From contig CANQRA010000003.1 of NCBI GenBank assembly GCA_947626125.1, forward strand, positions 1 to 40,469: a DNA stretch of 40,469 nt, given 5' to 3'. The notes beneath the pieces were generated by a model, which saw only the letters and a program-made list of their open reading frames with translations, searched no databases and was not told the DNA's origin. Of this stretch, positions 25,961-34,460 are shown in pieces. The stretch is from an uncultured Bacilli bacterium (GTDB lineage Bacteria > Bacillota_I > Bacilli_A > RF39 > UBA660). The position numbers and the translations under genes are program-made. Within the stretch, counting starts at the first letter, position 1, and the number at the start of each line of letters is the position of its first letter.

Positions 25961-27001
25961 TTAATTTAGCAATAAAGTTATGGTTGTCTCAACACTTTGA
26001 AAAGTATTAGCACTCGGGGACATATAAACAACTTTATCACCACTGCCACTATACTTAACTTTAAAATCTTTTAAAGCTTTGGTGGCTTCGCTTTTACTCA
26101 TACCAACTACATCAGGTACAGCTAAATACTTAACATCTAAATAAGAATATTCTTTTAACATTCCGCCTTCTTGTTCTTTAATTCCTAAAGTTTCGATGGC
26201 GGATAGCAAAACACTTCGAGCTATGGGTGCGGAAACCGTCCCACCATACTGGGTAACACCTTTGGGATTATCGACGGCAACATAGACAACTACCTCGGGG
26301 TCATTCGCCGGTAAAAAACCAATGAATGATAAAGTATAATTCCCAACCATATATTTACCGTCGGCGACTTTTTGGGCAGTCCCGGTTTTTCCACCAACCC
26401 GATAATTTTCAATGTAAGCATTTTTCCCCGTTCCATTTGCCACAACACTTTCTAAAGCAAATCTTACTGTGGCACTTGTCTCAGGACTAATTACTTTGCG
26501 TTTTTCCTTCGGCTTATTTTCTAAAACAATCGCTTTACTTACATAATCACTAACACTTGATACCACATAAGGCGTATACAAAGTACCGCCATTAATCACG
26601 GCAGAAACCGCGGTAATTTGTTGGATGGGGGTAACACTGATACCTTGACCAAAAGCCGTTGTTGCTAGTTCTACCGGTCCCATTTTATCTTCTTTAAATA
26701 AAATACCATTACCTTCTCCATTTAAATCAATCCCTGTTTTACTGCCAAAGCCAAAGGCTTTAATATAACCCATTAATTTTTCGACCCCTAGTTTATTACC
26801 GAGAGAGACAAAGCCGGGGTTACAAGAATTTTCTACCACTTCTAAGTAAGTTTGGGTACCATGACCACCATGTTTCCAACAATGCAGGGTAGCCCCATCA
26901 ACAGTTATAGCACCTGTATCGGTAAAGGTATCTTTAAATAAATCAACCGTTTTCTCTTCTACAGTCGATGCTAAAGTGATAATTTTAAACGCCACTACCA
27001 T
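25961..27001 (-). pseudogene. spoVD: spoVD 3' part (transpeptidase domain remainder and PASTA), separated by insertion
   Basis: This is the second half of a class B penicillin-binding protein. It resumes at the lysine of the catalytic SxxK motif (AAA, 26986-26984) with FKIITLASTVEEKT. It then holds the SxN motif as ENSCNPGF, the KTG motif in GGKTGTAQK, and one C-terminal PASTA domain (VPDVVGMSKSEATKAL). The first codons of the open frame (ATG at 27001, VVA) come from the inserted element and have no ribosome site, so this part is probably not translated on its own. Joined to the 5' part it gives 633 residues, near the 645 of Bacillus SpoVD. There is no stop or frameshift, so it looks either recently cut or held reversible. 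Confidence 0.9.
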
Positions 27002-27008
27002 TTAGTGA
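26985..27008. repeat. element end, attachment site at the fic side
   Basis: Core TTAAA (26985-26989) and inner arm ACGCCACTACCATTTAGTGA (26989-27008, plus strand). It pairs with the arm at 29726-29745. Host spoVD sequence continues below 26985. Confidence 0.85.
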
Positions 27009-27010
27009 TT

Positions 27011-27038
27011 AAAAAAGAAGATGAGTTATTTATCTTCT
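27011..27038 (-). terminator. terminator of the fic gene, inside the element
   Basis: Minus strand: AGAAGAT (27038-27032), 9-base loop, ATCTTCT (27022-27016), then TTTTT. It lies just inside the element end and would stop transcripts before the spoVD 3' part. Confidence 0.75.
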
Positions 27039-27775
27039 AATTTAAAATTTAACATTTCTTTAGCAGCACTTTCATACAAATCTTGTTCATGTTTAATGGT
27101 GTCTATTAAAAACATTTTATCTTCTTTATAATTTTTTAATCCTCTCATATAATAGGGTTTATCACTATCAAGAACGATAAAAGGCATAATATTATTTTTC
27201 AAACATTCTTTAAACATAATCATCCTTCCTACTCTTCCATTACCATCTCCAAAAGGGTGAATTATCTCAAAACGATAATGAAATTCAATAATATCTTCAA
27301 GGGTAATTTTTTTTAAATTATTATACTCATTAAGTAAATTATCTAATTCTTTTTCCACATCTTCAGGTGCTGAAGTATTTATAACATTAATGAGGCCAAT
27401 TTTATTTGGTACTACTTTAAAACCACCAACATTATAACGGGGATTTTCTTCATCAGAAGTATTCCTTTTTAATATCATATTCATTTTAATCATTATTTCT
27501 TTTGTTAAATTTTCATCAATAATATCTAAACAATAATCAAAAAGGCGAAAATGATTTTTCATTTCAATTAAATCATCTAACTTAATGGCATCATCACTCT
27601 TAGGCATAAAGGAATCGGTGGCAAATATTTCTTCTGTTTCATCTTCCGTTAATTTACTACCTTCCATCTTATTAGAATTATAGGCAAAATTAACTTGTGA
27701 ATAATGATAAATATTCCCCTTAAATTTAGATTTTCGTTGCATAATTAATTCTTGTTTTATTTTATCTATTAGCAT
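27026..27775 (-). CDS. Fic-domain protein with N-terminal autoinhibitory motif
   Basis: About 249 residues. Fic enzymes transfer AMP or related groups to target proteins. The active-site motif HPFGDGNGR is complete (about 173-181 from the chosen start), with a downstream helical region. Near the N-terminus SNKMEG matches the inhibitory motif [S/T]xxxE[G/N] of class II Fic proteins, whose Glu blocks the ATP site until relieved. So it is probably an intact, self-restrained enzyme. The frame is open to the ATG at 27790. I prefer the ATG at 27775, since GGAG lies 9 bases before it and the extended -10 at 27802-27810 would place the transcript start too close to the upper ATG. The target is unknown. 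Confidence 0.85.
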   Translation of the reverse strand: MLIDKIKQELIMQRKSKFKGNIYHYSQVNFAYNSNKMEGSKLTEDETEEIFATDSFMPKSDDAIKLDDLIEMKNHFRLFDYCLDIIDENLTKEIMIKMNMILKRNTSDEENPRYNVGGFKVVPNKIGLINVINTSAPEDVEKELDNLLNEYNNLKKITLEDIIEFHYRFEIIHPFGDGNGRVGRMIMFKECLKNNIMPFIVLDSDKPYYMRGLKNYKEDKMFLIDTIKHEQDLYESAAKEMLNFKLEDK

Positions 27776-27801
27776 GTTATTCATCTCCATTTAATACATT
27801 C

Positions 27802-27810
27802 ATTATAACA
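27802..27810 (-). promoter_or_regulatory. extended -10 promoter of the fic gene
   Basis: Minus strand TGTTATAAT, a complete extended -10 element, between the recombinase stop and the fic start; -35 weak. It suggests that fic is expressed independently of the recombinase. Confidence 0.6.
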
Positions 27811-27828
27811 TATCCTCAAGAAAAAAAC

Positions 27829-29550
27829 TTATAATGTTTCAATATAGACATTATAAGTAAACTTATTTTTATTTTTTCTTTTATCTTCTTTTGTTACATA
27901 ATTTTTATTTTCTATGTATAATAATTCTTTATCTAAGGGTCCCTTTATATGTTTAGCTCCTTTATTCTTATTAATTATTAAATTATTTAAATTCAAATAA
28001 ATATCTAAATGAATATTATATCTATCATTATCTGTTTTAGATACAATAATTTCATCAACAAATTTTTTGATAAAATCTTCTAATAAATTAAATTCTAATT
28101 CATTTTCAATATATTTAAGTCTATCTAATTTATTTTGGTTTAAATTTAAAATATTTTCTCTTTCTCTTAAAATATCTTCTCTTTGTTTTTTTAAAATATT
28201 TAATTCTTGTTCATATTTTTTAAATTGTCCTTTTAATTCTTCTTTGGTTAATTCTTTATTAAACACTAAATCAAGAATCATTGTTTTCTTATCTTCAATT
28301 TTATTTATATCATCTTCAATAATTTTTAAATCATCATCTTGATTTAAACTTTCACTATCTTTATATAAGATATTTAAATCATTAATAATTTTATTTTTAT
28401 TTAAAGGTATACTTTTCATTATAGAATTCATTATATTATATAAATCAACTTCCCCAATAATTGGGGTTTCACAAGCCATAAGACGGTATTTTAAATACAT
28501 ACCACAACACCATACAGGACGTCTTTTTTTCTTACTACCATGACTTCTTTGAAAATTAGTATTATGATACTTACAATATATTTTAGAAGAAAAAGCATAT
28601 TTTAAACCTCCATTAAAATAATTATTACTTTGATAATTTTTAGTACGATTTTGCAATATCGCATTAGCTTGATTCCATAATTCTTCATTTACTATAGGAG
28701 GAATTATCTTTGCATCGGCCTTATAGATTACTTGTTTATCTTCGCTTATTTTAATTCTTTTCTTGGTACGATAATCTACTACTTCACTCGTTTTTCCGCG
28801 ATAATATCCTTTATATTTTGGATTAGATATAATTCTTTTTAAAGTATCTTTATCATAATAATTATCATTTTTATTATAAAAATTCAAACTAGCTAATACT
28901 TTTGATAATTTATATAAGCCGTAATTACCACTTGCATATAATTCAAATATCTTTCGAACTAATTTGGCTTCACTGGGAACAATTACTAATTTACAATTTT
29001 CTTTTTTATAGCCAATAATATTTGAGGAACCTAAAACATGACCTTTTTCTATAGCTTGCCTGTGACCAAATTTTACTCTTCCCGATAATTTTCTGGATTC
29101 ATCTTGGGCTAAATTAAACATTATATTTAAAATAAGTTCGGAATTAGCATCAAAAGTATTTAAATTTTGATTTTCAAAATAAATACCCACATTAGCGTTT
29201 TTTAATATTCTAATATAGTGAATACTATCTTCTAAATCACGGGCAAAACGGGATACTTCTTTAGTAATGATTAAATCAAATTTATGCTTTTTAGCATCAT
29301 CAATCATTTTTTTAAATCCCCATCTTTTGGCAACACTTACTCCTGATATTCCTTCATCAATATAACCATTAACATATGTCCAATTAGGTTTTGATTTAAT
29401 ATAGCTTTCATAATAGTTTTGTTGATTTTCTAAGCTATTTAATTGATGATCACTATCGGTTGATACACGTGCATAAAAACATACTCGAAGGGGTAAATTA
29501 GCTATTTTTTCCCCATTCATAACTAATTTAGCTATTTCTAAATAATTCAT
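27829..29550 (-). CDS. large serine recombinase (site-specific integrase)
   Basis: 573 residues. Resolvase-type catalytic domain (about 20-165) with the nucleophile S30 in YARVSTDSD and the conserved ITKEVSRFARD and ENQNL regions. The Recombinase domain (about 175-290) includes GHRQAIEKGHVLGSSNIIGYK. A zinc ribbon follows (YCKYHN..., WCCGMYLKYRLMACETP), then a long coiled coil (about 395-470, ELKGQFKKYEQELNILKKQRE) and a basic C-terminus. This is the architecture of phage and mobile-element integrases that join attP and attB, and which excise only with a directionality factor. All parts appear present and the frame is intact. Its start overlaps the stop of the 44-residue gene (ATGA). Confidence 0.96.
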   Translation of the reverse strand: MNYLEIAKLVMNGEKIANLPLRVCFYARVSTDSDHQLNSLENQQNYYESYIKSKPNWTYVNGYIDEGISGVSVAKRWGFKKMIDDAKKHKFDLIITKEVSRFARDLEDSIHYIRILKNANVGIYFENQNLNTFDANSELILNIMFNLAQDESRKLSGRVKFGHRQAIEKGHVLGSSNIIGYKKENCKLVIVPSEAKLVRKIFELYASGNYGLYKLSKVLASLNFYNKNDNYYDKDTLKRIISNPKYKGYYRGKTSEVVDYRTKKRIKISEDKQVIYKADAKIIPPIVNEELWNQANAILQNRTKNYQSNNYFNGGLKYAFSSKIYCKYHNTNFQRSHGSKKKRRPVWCCGMYLKYRLMACETPIIGEVDLYNIMNSIMKSIPLNKNKIINDLNILYKDSESLNQDDDLKIIEDDINKIEDKKTMILDLVFNKELTKEELKGQFKKYEQELNILKKQREDILRERENILNLNQNKLDRLKYIENELEFNLLEDFIKKFVDEIIVSKTDNDRYNIHLDIYLNLNNLIINKNKGAKHIKGPLDKELLYIENKNYVTKEDKRKNKNKFTYNVYIETL

Positions 29551-29681
29551 TTATATTCCTCACATTTTTTTAATAATCTTTCATTAACATATAAAAATGT
29601 TTTTTCATCAATAATATTTTTTTTATATAAATTTTGATTAATAATAATTTCAATATTTAAATAAAACAAATAATTATTCAT
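29547..29681 (-). CDS. 44-residue protein coupled to the recombinase
   Basis: Starts MNNYLFYLNIEIIINQ, then LYKKNIIDEKTFLYVNERLLKK, and ends CEEYK. The second half resembles short SHOCT-like helical modules (a pattern of the type 'G-I-I-x-E-x-Y ... LL'), and similar tiny genes often precede serine recombinases in Firmicute elements. GGTGAAAG precedes the ATG, and the stop TGA overlaps the recombinase ATG (ATGA), so translation is coupled. It is the only candidate in the element for a directionality factor, but that role is a guess. It is too short for database-style recognition by eye. Confidence 0.7.
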   Translation of the reverse strand: MNNYLFYLNIEIIINQNLYKKNIIDEKTFLYVNERLLKKCEEYK

Positions 29682-29725
29682 TTTCTTTCACCACTTAATA
29701 ATACGTTTTTATATTGATTATTATG

Positions 29726-29752
29726 TCACTAAACTGGCGTGGCGTTCTTAAA
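29726..29752. repeat. element end, attachment site at the recombinase side
   Basis: Core TTAAA (29748-29752, plus strand) and inner arm, read on the minus strand as ACGCCACGCCAGTTTAGTGA (29745-29726). 16 of 20 bases match the arm at the other end (first 7 and last 8 all match). It supplies the early TAG stop of the spoVD 5' part. Confidence 0.85.
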
Positions 29753-30625
29753 AGTTGAACCCGGTTCAAAAGTCATCCAAATTGGTAAATTACGATTGAT
29801 AACTTCTTCACTATAATTTTGATAATTGTCGGGTTCAAAGGAAGGTAGACTTCCCATGGCAAGTATTTCTCCAGTTTTAGGTTTCATCACAATACTTAAG
29901 GCCGCCGCGGAATTATATTTATCCATGGCATTTTTCAGTTCATTATAAACTGCTTTCACGAGTTCAATATCTAAGGTTAACTTTAAAGTCATTCCTTTCG
30001 TCGGTTCAACATAACTATCAGGTATTTCTAATTTATTTCCTTTACCATCACTATAATATTTTAATTCGCCATTTGTACCTTTTAAATATTCATCATAAGT
30101 AAGTTCTAGTCCGGATAAACCTTGATTATCACTACCAACAAAACCAATAATATGAGCAAGCATTTCGCCATATGGATAATATCTTTTAGAATCCACGACT
30201 AAATAGACCCCATCGAAACCGAGGGCTTCAATTTTATCGGCCACTTCACTACTTAAATCCATGCCTTTTCTTATAATTTCCATACTACTATGTTTAGAAA
30301 CATATTTATAGACATCATCATAATCACAATTTAAAATTTCCGCTAATTTTTGGGAAACTAATTCTTTATCTTTTATTTGATTAGGAACGACATAAACAGT
30401 GGTGGTTACAATACTCGTAGCTAAGATATTCCCATTTCTATCAACTATATCACCCCTTGGGGCATTAATCGTCATTTTTCTACTCCATAAATCTTCCGTA
30501 ATTTTAGATAGTTTATTATAAGATATAACTTGAATATAAAATACTTTACCAATAATTAAGATAAAAGCAATAATAATAACTAATAAAACAAAACGCATTC
30601 TAATATGAATATCATTAAAAAACAT
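29729..30625 (-). pseudogene. spoVD: spoVD 5' part (anchor, dimerisation domain, transpeptidase start), cut at STFK
   Basis: First 292 codons of a class B penicillin-binding protein. It has a membrane anchor (about 11-32), PBP dimer domain beginning INAPRGDIVDRNGNILATS, the start of the transpeptidase domain (SIVMKPKTGEILAMGSLPSFEPDNY), and the catalytic motif EPGSTFK with S290 and K293. After F292 the sequence enters the inserted element and reads KNATPV then TAG. As it stands it lacks SxN and KTG and cannot be an active transpeptidase. GTGGTGAAATAAT precedes the ATG. In Bacillus SpoVD cross-links spore cortex peptidoglycan with SpoVE. The intact PBP2B-type gene lies just upstream. Confidence 0.9.
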
Positions 30626-30657
30626 ATTATTTCACCACTAAAATAATATGTTTTTAT

Positions 30658-32751
30658 TTATTTACTTAATACAACATGTAAAGTCATATCACTGGTTACT
30701 AAAGTATCTTTAGCTATACTTTGGCTTTGCACAAAGCCACTACCTTCAAAATCAACTTTTATTTTTAATAAGTCGGCATAAGTCATTACTTCACTTAAAC
30801 TCCACCCCGTTAAATCAACCATTTGATAATCATCACTATTACTTACTAAGAATACTTTACTACCCTCTAAAACTTTCATGCCTTTAAGAGGATATTGATT
30901 AGTAACATATTTACCACTACCTAAAGTAATAACCTTTAATTTCTTATTTTTTAAGTCTTCCACTGTAGTATTTACTTCACTACTAATAAAGTTTTTTAAT
31001 TCTACTTTTAAATTCGTTATTTCTTCATTGGTATCTTCAAGGCCTAGGTAAGAAGCTATATTATCAATGGCCTTAGTTACTTCTTTAGCCACAACATCAA
31101 TACCAGCTTGAGGTTTTTCCAAAGCAACATAGACAAGAATTTCCGGGTCTTCTTTAGGGAAAAGACCGGCAAAACTTCGAATGTAATCATAATAACCTGT
31201 TAAGTAACCATGACTAGAACCAATTTGCGCTGTCCCCGTTTTACCTATCACAGTTGTTTTATCCGCTACCCACATATGACCCGCTGTACCATTATAGACT
31301 GCATCATACATTAAGTTATTCATATAATCGATAGTTTCTTTCGAATAAACCTTAGCTACTTCTTCTCTTTTACCTTCATAAATAGTTTCATTATTGCCAT
31401 TCACAATTTTCGATACGATATAAGGTTTAATCATCGTGCCATCATTTGCCATGATTGTAAGAGCTTGCAGTAATTGAATGGGGGTAACCATAATACCTTG
31501 ACCGAATGATGCTGTTGCAAGACCTACTTCTTCATGAAAGTCAATAATGCCTTCTTCTTCACTTAGTAATTCAATTCCTGTTTTAGAGCCAAAACCTAAC
31601 TCCGTGTAGTATTTCTTAAGTAGGTCAACCCCTAATTTTCTACTTAATAAAGTCGCGGCCACATTGGAAGAATTAGCAAAACCTTGATCAAAGGAAATTG
31701 GACCCCATCCTTCTCCTCCATTATGATCTCTAATTGTATAATCTCCGACTTTTATTTTACCAGACTGATATTCTTCTGTTCCATTATATAACCCTTCCTC
31801 AATCGCCGCAGCAAAAGAAAATACTTTCATAACACTTCCGGGTTCATACGGATAACTTACTAAAGGATTAACATAACTTTTTAAGCCACTTAAATCGTTG
31901 GGGTTAAAATCAGGACTTGTGCTACTAGCAAGTATTTCGCCTGTTTTCGCATTCATCACCGTAAATATCATCCAATCCATTTTAATCTCGGAAGATAATT
32001 TATCCGTAACATTCTCCGCGAACAATTGAATTTTATTATCTAAAGTTAAATATATTTCATCACCTTCAACCGCTTCTTCTCTCATTACTTCGGCATTTGG
32101 AAGACGATAACCATAAGCATCCGCTTCATAAGTAAGTTTTCCATTTTTACCTTTTAAAATATCATCATAAGCACTTTCGATTCCGAGTTCCCCTGTTATT
32201 TGGCCTTCCTCATCTTTTTTTGTATAGCCTAAAATATATGAAGCAAAAGAACCCATATTATATGCCCTTTTTTGCCCCGTAATAAAGTCAATACCCGGAA
32301 TATTTAAAGCTTCTATTTCATTCTTCTTTGATTCTGAAATATCCTTAGCTCCCACAAATTCTACTTGATAAGCATCTTTAATATTTAATCTTTCTAAAGT
32401 ATCTTCATAATCAAGCCCTAATAATTCATTAAGCAACTTAGCGGTTTTTTCTTTATCAACAACATGTTGCGGATTATTTATATCTTTAGTTCGTGATGGG
32501 TCTAGGTAGGCAATTAAAGTATAAGAATTAACCATCGAAGCTAAAGCATTACCATCACGGTCATAAATAGAACCTCTTTTAGCTTGAATAACTTCTTCTT
32601 TCGTATTTCGGTTATTAGCAAAAACTCTTAAATTAATACCATCTATATTAGGACTTATAGCAACATACGCTAATTTACCAATGATACAAACAAAGAAAAA
32701 AGCCACAATAAAAATAAGAATTTTGGGTATTTTTATTGTAACTTTTTTCAT
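30658..32751 (-). CDS. pbpB: class B penicillin-binding protein PBP2B/FtsI with PASTA domains
   Basis: Division transpeptidase that cross-links septal peptidoglycan. 697 residues: membrane anchor (about 11-31), dimer domain starting AKRGSIYDRDGNALAS (57-72), transpeptidase domain with SVMK (S306, K309), SSN (361-363) and KTGTAQ (504-509), then two C-terminal PASTA repeats (about 575-697). All catalytic residues are present. AGGAGGTCAAA precedes the ATG and overlaps the ftsL stop. The next gene, spoVD, is its paralogue and is interrupted, so this gene presumably carries out vegetative septation. Confidence 0.95.
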   Translation of the reverse strand: MKKVTIKIPKILIFIVAFFFVCIIGKLAYVAISPNIDGINLRVFANNRNTKEEVIQAKRGSIYDRDGNALASMVNSYTLIAYLDPSRTKDINNPQHVVDKEKTAKLLNELLGLDYEDTLERLNIKDAYQVEFVGAKDISESKKNEIEALNIPGIDFITGQKRAYNMGSFASYILGYTKKDEEGQITGELGIESAYDDILKGKNGKLTYEADAYGYRLPNAEVMREEAVEGDEIYLTLDNKIQLFAENVTDKLSSEIKMDWMIFTVMNAKTGEILASSTSPDFNPNDLSGLKSYVNPLVSYPYEPGSVMKVFSFAAAIEEGLYNGTEEYQSGKIKVGDYTIRDHNGGEGWGPISFDQGFANSSNVAATLLSRKLGVDLLKKYYTELGFGSKTGIELLSEEEGIIDFHEEVGLATASFGQGIMVTPIQLLQALTIMANDGTMIKPYIVSKIVNGNNETIYEGKREEVAKVYSKETIDYMNNLMYDAVYNGTAGHMWVADKTTVIGKTGTAQIGSSHGYLTGYYDYIRSFAGLFPKEDPEILVYVALEKPQAGIDVVAKEVTKAIDNIASYLGLEDTNEEITNLKVELKNFISSEVNTTVEDLKNKKLKVITLGSGKYVTNQYPLKGMKVLEGSKVFLVSNSDDYQMVDLTGWSLSEVMTYADLLKIKVDFEGSGFVQSQSIAKDTLVTSDMTLHVVLSK

Positions 32752-32760
32752 TTTGACCTC

Positions 32761-33060
32761 CTAATTTTCTTCTGTTACTTTAACGATATTATCACTACGA
32801 TAAGATAGGCCATATTCTTCTGCAATTTTTTGAATATTTTCCATACTTACTAGCTCATCTTTTTGCATCGCTAAACTCTCATTAATATTCTCTTGTTCGG
32901 CAATTTTATTTTCTAATTTTTCCGTTTCAATATTTGTCTTCGAAAGTAATGCTTTAGTAAAGACATTAACCACAGGAATAGCCATGATGAGCATAACTAC
33001 TAAGGCATACATAAACTTTTCCCCTTTTAAAAATTTTAATTTTGGTTTATTCTTACGCAT
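32761..33060 (-). CDS. ftsL: cell division protein FtsL
   Basis: 99 residues: basic N-terminus (MRKNKPKLKFLKGEK), one membrane helix (about 17-36, MYALVVMLIMAIPVVNVFTK), and an outside heptad-rich coiled coil (about 45-75, IETEKLENKIAEQENINESL) followed by a conserved-like end region. Size, topology and position between rsmH and pbpB identify it. It links the divisome's class B PBP to its activators. AAAGGG, inside the end of rsmH, precedes the ATG. Confidence 0.88.
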   Translation of the reverse strand: MRKNKPKLKFLKGEKFMYALVVMLIMAIPVVNVFTKALLSKTNIETEKLENKIAEQENINESLAMQKDELVSMENIQKIAEEYGLSYRSDNIVKVTEEN

Positions 33061-33062
33061 TT

Positions 33063-33989
33063 TTAGACCCTTTCTATTACTCTTAATTTCGCACTATGGC
33101 TGCGACTATTTTCGCTTATTTCTTCCTTACTTGCTACCATCGGCTTTTTATTTATTAATTTAATCTTCGGTTGATATTCTAAAGGAATATTAGGTAATCC
33201 TTTATACATAGCATCAACTTCACTATATTTTCTAAAACAATTTTTAACAATACGATCTTCTAAAGAATGAAAAGATATCACACCCATTCTTCCACCTGTT
33301 TTAAGTAGATTAATGGCATCCGGTAAAACACTTTCTAAAACATTAAGCTCATTATTTACCATAATTCTTAAAGCTTGAAATATTTTTCTTTCCGGATGTT
33401 GTTTATAAAAATAATTAGCACCAACAGCTTTCTTAATTATTTCTACTAATTCTAAAGTAGTATTAATTTCCTTTTGACTTCTTTCTTTTACTATTTCTTT
33501 AGCAATAACTTTAGCTAATTTTTCTTCCCCATACATAAAGAAATACTTTACTAATTCTTCTTCTTTATATTTATTGACAATTATTTTCGCATTTACTTTA
33601 TTATTTAAATCCATACGCATATCAAGGGTGGCATCATGAGCAAAAGAGAACCCTCTTTTATCTTCATCTATTTGGGGACTGGAAAAACCTAAATCAAAGA
33701 TAATACCATCAACAGCTTTAATTCCTAAGGAATTTATTGCTTCTTTCATATCTTTAAAATTAATTGGTAAGATTTTATAATTGGAACCAATCTCTTTTAA
33801 AACGTTATCAGCATAAGTCCTCGCTTCTTCATCTTGGTCAATGGCAATAAGTAAGCCATCTTTATTCAGTCTTTTTAAAATTTCTTTACTCATGCCAGCA
33901 TATCCTAATGTAGCATCAACATAAATACCATTTTCTTTAATATTTAAGTTATCAATTACTTCTTTTAACATGACACTATAATGCTTCAT
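33063..33989 (-). CDS. rsmH: 16S rRNA (cytosine1402-N4)-methyltransferase RsmH
   Basis: 308 residues. Starts MKHYSVMLKEVIDNLNIKENG and has the SAM-binding region VDATLGYAGMS. Further on come IIFDLGFSSPQIDEDKRGFSF, MRMD, FQALRIMVNNEL and GGRMGVISFHSLEDRIVK, all RsmH hallmarks. The usual GGAGHS loop is GYAGMS here (His replaced by Met), a mild departure. The frame opens at a TTG at 34001, but the ATG at 33989 with GAGG upstream is better. It overlaps the end of mraZ by 14 bases, so translation is coupled. Confidence 0.95.
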   Translation of the reverse strand: MKHYSVMLKEVIDNLNIKENGIYVDATLGYAGMSKEILKRLNKDGLLIAIDQDEEARTYADNVLKEIGSNYKILPINFKDMKEAINSLGIKAVDGIIFDLGFSSPQIDEDKRGFSFAHDATLDMRMDLNNKVNAKIIVNKYKEEELVKYFFMYGEEKLAKVIAKEIVKERSQKEINTTLELVEIIKKAVGANYFYKQHPERKIFQALRIMVNNELNVLESVLPDAINLLKTGGRMGVISFHSLEDRIVKNCFRKYSEVDAMYKGLPNIPLEYQPKIKLINKKPMVASKEEISENSRSHSAKLRVIERV

Positions 33990-34416
33990 TAGAAACCTCA
34001 AATAAATTTTCCGCGATTTCTTCTAATTTAGATGAATTGTCATCCATATAAGAATTATACATTTCCTCATTCCATATTTCGATACGGTCATTTACGCCAA
34101 TCACAACACATTCTTTTTTGAGATTGGCGTAGCTAACCAACGGGGAGGTAATATTGATTCGACCCATCTTGTCGAATTCGCATACAGAGGCTCCGGCAAA
34201 GAATGAACGCATAAATGCTCGGGCATCTTTTTTGGTAAAAGGTAATTTGTTTAGTTTTTCTACTACTTTATCCCATTCTTCCATGGTATAAAGATATAAG
34301 CATTTTTCTAATCCCCTGGTCACAACAATCTTCTTTTTATCGTCTTCTCTAAATTTCCCAGGAATAACAATTCTACCTTTTTCATCAATGTTGTGATGAT
34401 ATTCGCCCATGAACAT
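33976..34416 (-). CDS. mraZ: transcriptional regulator MraZ
   Basis: 146 residues with two AbrB-like halves. The first starts MFMGEYHHNIDEKGRIVIPGKFRE. The second holds CEFDKMGRINITSPLVSYANL. MraZ binds the repeats upstream of its own gene and represses the dcw cluster. The expected operator (four GTGG repeats, 10-bp period) is present at 34417-34460. GGGTGAT lies before the ATG; the conserved MFMGEY start favours the first of the two nearby ATGs. First gene of the cluster. Confidence 0.96.
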   Translation of the reverse strand: MFMGEYHHNIDEKGRIVIPGKFREDDKKKIVVTRGLEKCLYLYTMEEWDKVVEKLNKLPFTKKDARAFMRSFFAGASVCEFDKMGRINITSPLVSYANLKKECVVIGVNDRIEIWNEEMYNSYMDDNSSKLEEIAENLFEVSNEAL

Positions 34417-34425
34417 TTATATCAC

Positions 34426-34460
34426 CCACTTTCTGCCACAGATATCCACTGTCTACCACT
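34426..34460 (-). promoter_or_regulatory. MraZ operator: four 10-bp direct repeats
   Basis: Minus strand: AGTGG-TAGAC, AGTGG-ATATC, TGTGG-CAGAA, AGTGG-GTGAT. The GTGG cores end at 34456, 34446, 34436 and 34426, exactly 10 bp apart, matching the known MraZ-binding layout. They lie between the -10 element and the start codon. Confidence 0.9.

Larger units (their letters stand above)
26985..29752 (-). mobile_element. serine-recombinase element inserted in spoVD
   Basis: A 2763-bp element flanked by a 5-base core (TTTAA on the minus strand) at 29752-29748 and 26989-26985. It carries, in transcription order, a 44-residue protein, a large serine recombinase, a Fic-domain protein and a terminator. 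Its two ends share a 20-base inverted repeat with 16 matches. Removing it joins the two spoVD parts in frame, restoring the STFKIITLA sequence of an intact class B PBP. No transfer, replication or structural genes are present, so it is either a minimal excisable element or the remnant of a larger one. It has no obvious difference in base composition from its host. Confidence 0.92.

Noticed and set aside
26999..27001. ATG at 27001 as a true start for a separate penicillin-binding protein
   Set aside because: The ATG and the next three codons belong to the element end, there is no ribosome site, and the product would lack the catalytic serine.
27776..27790. Upper ATG (27790) of the Fic gene
   Set aside because: It has no ribosome site and lies about 5 bases from the predicted transcript start; the ATG at 27775 has GGAG at 9 bases.
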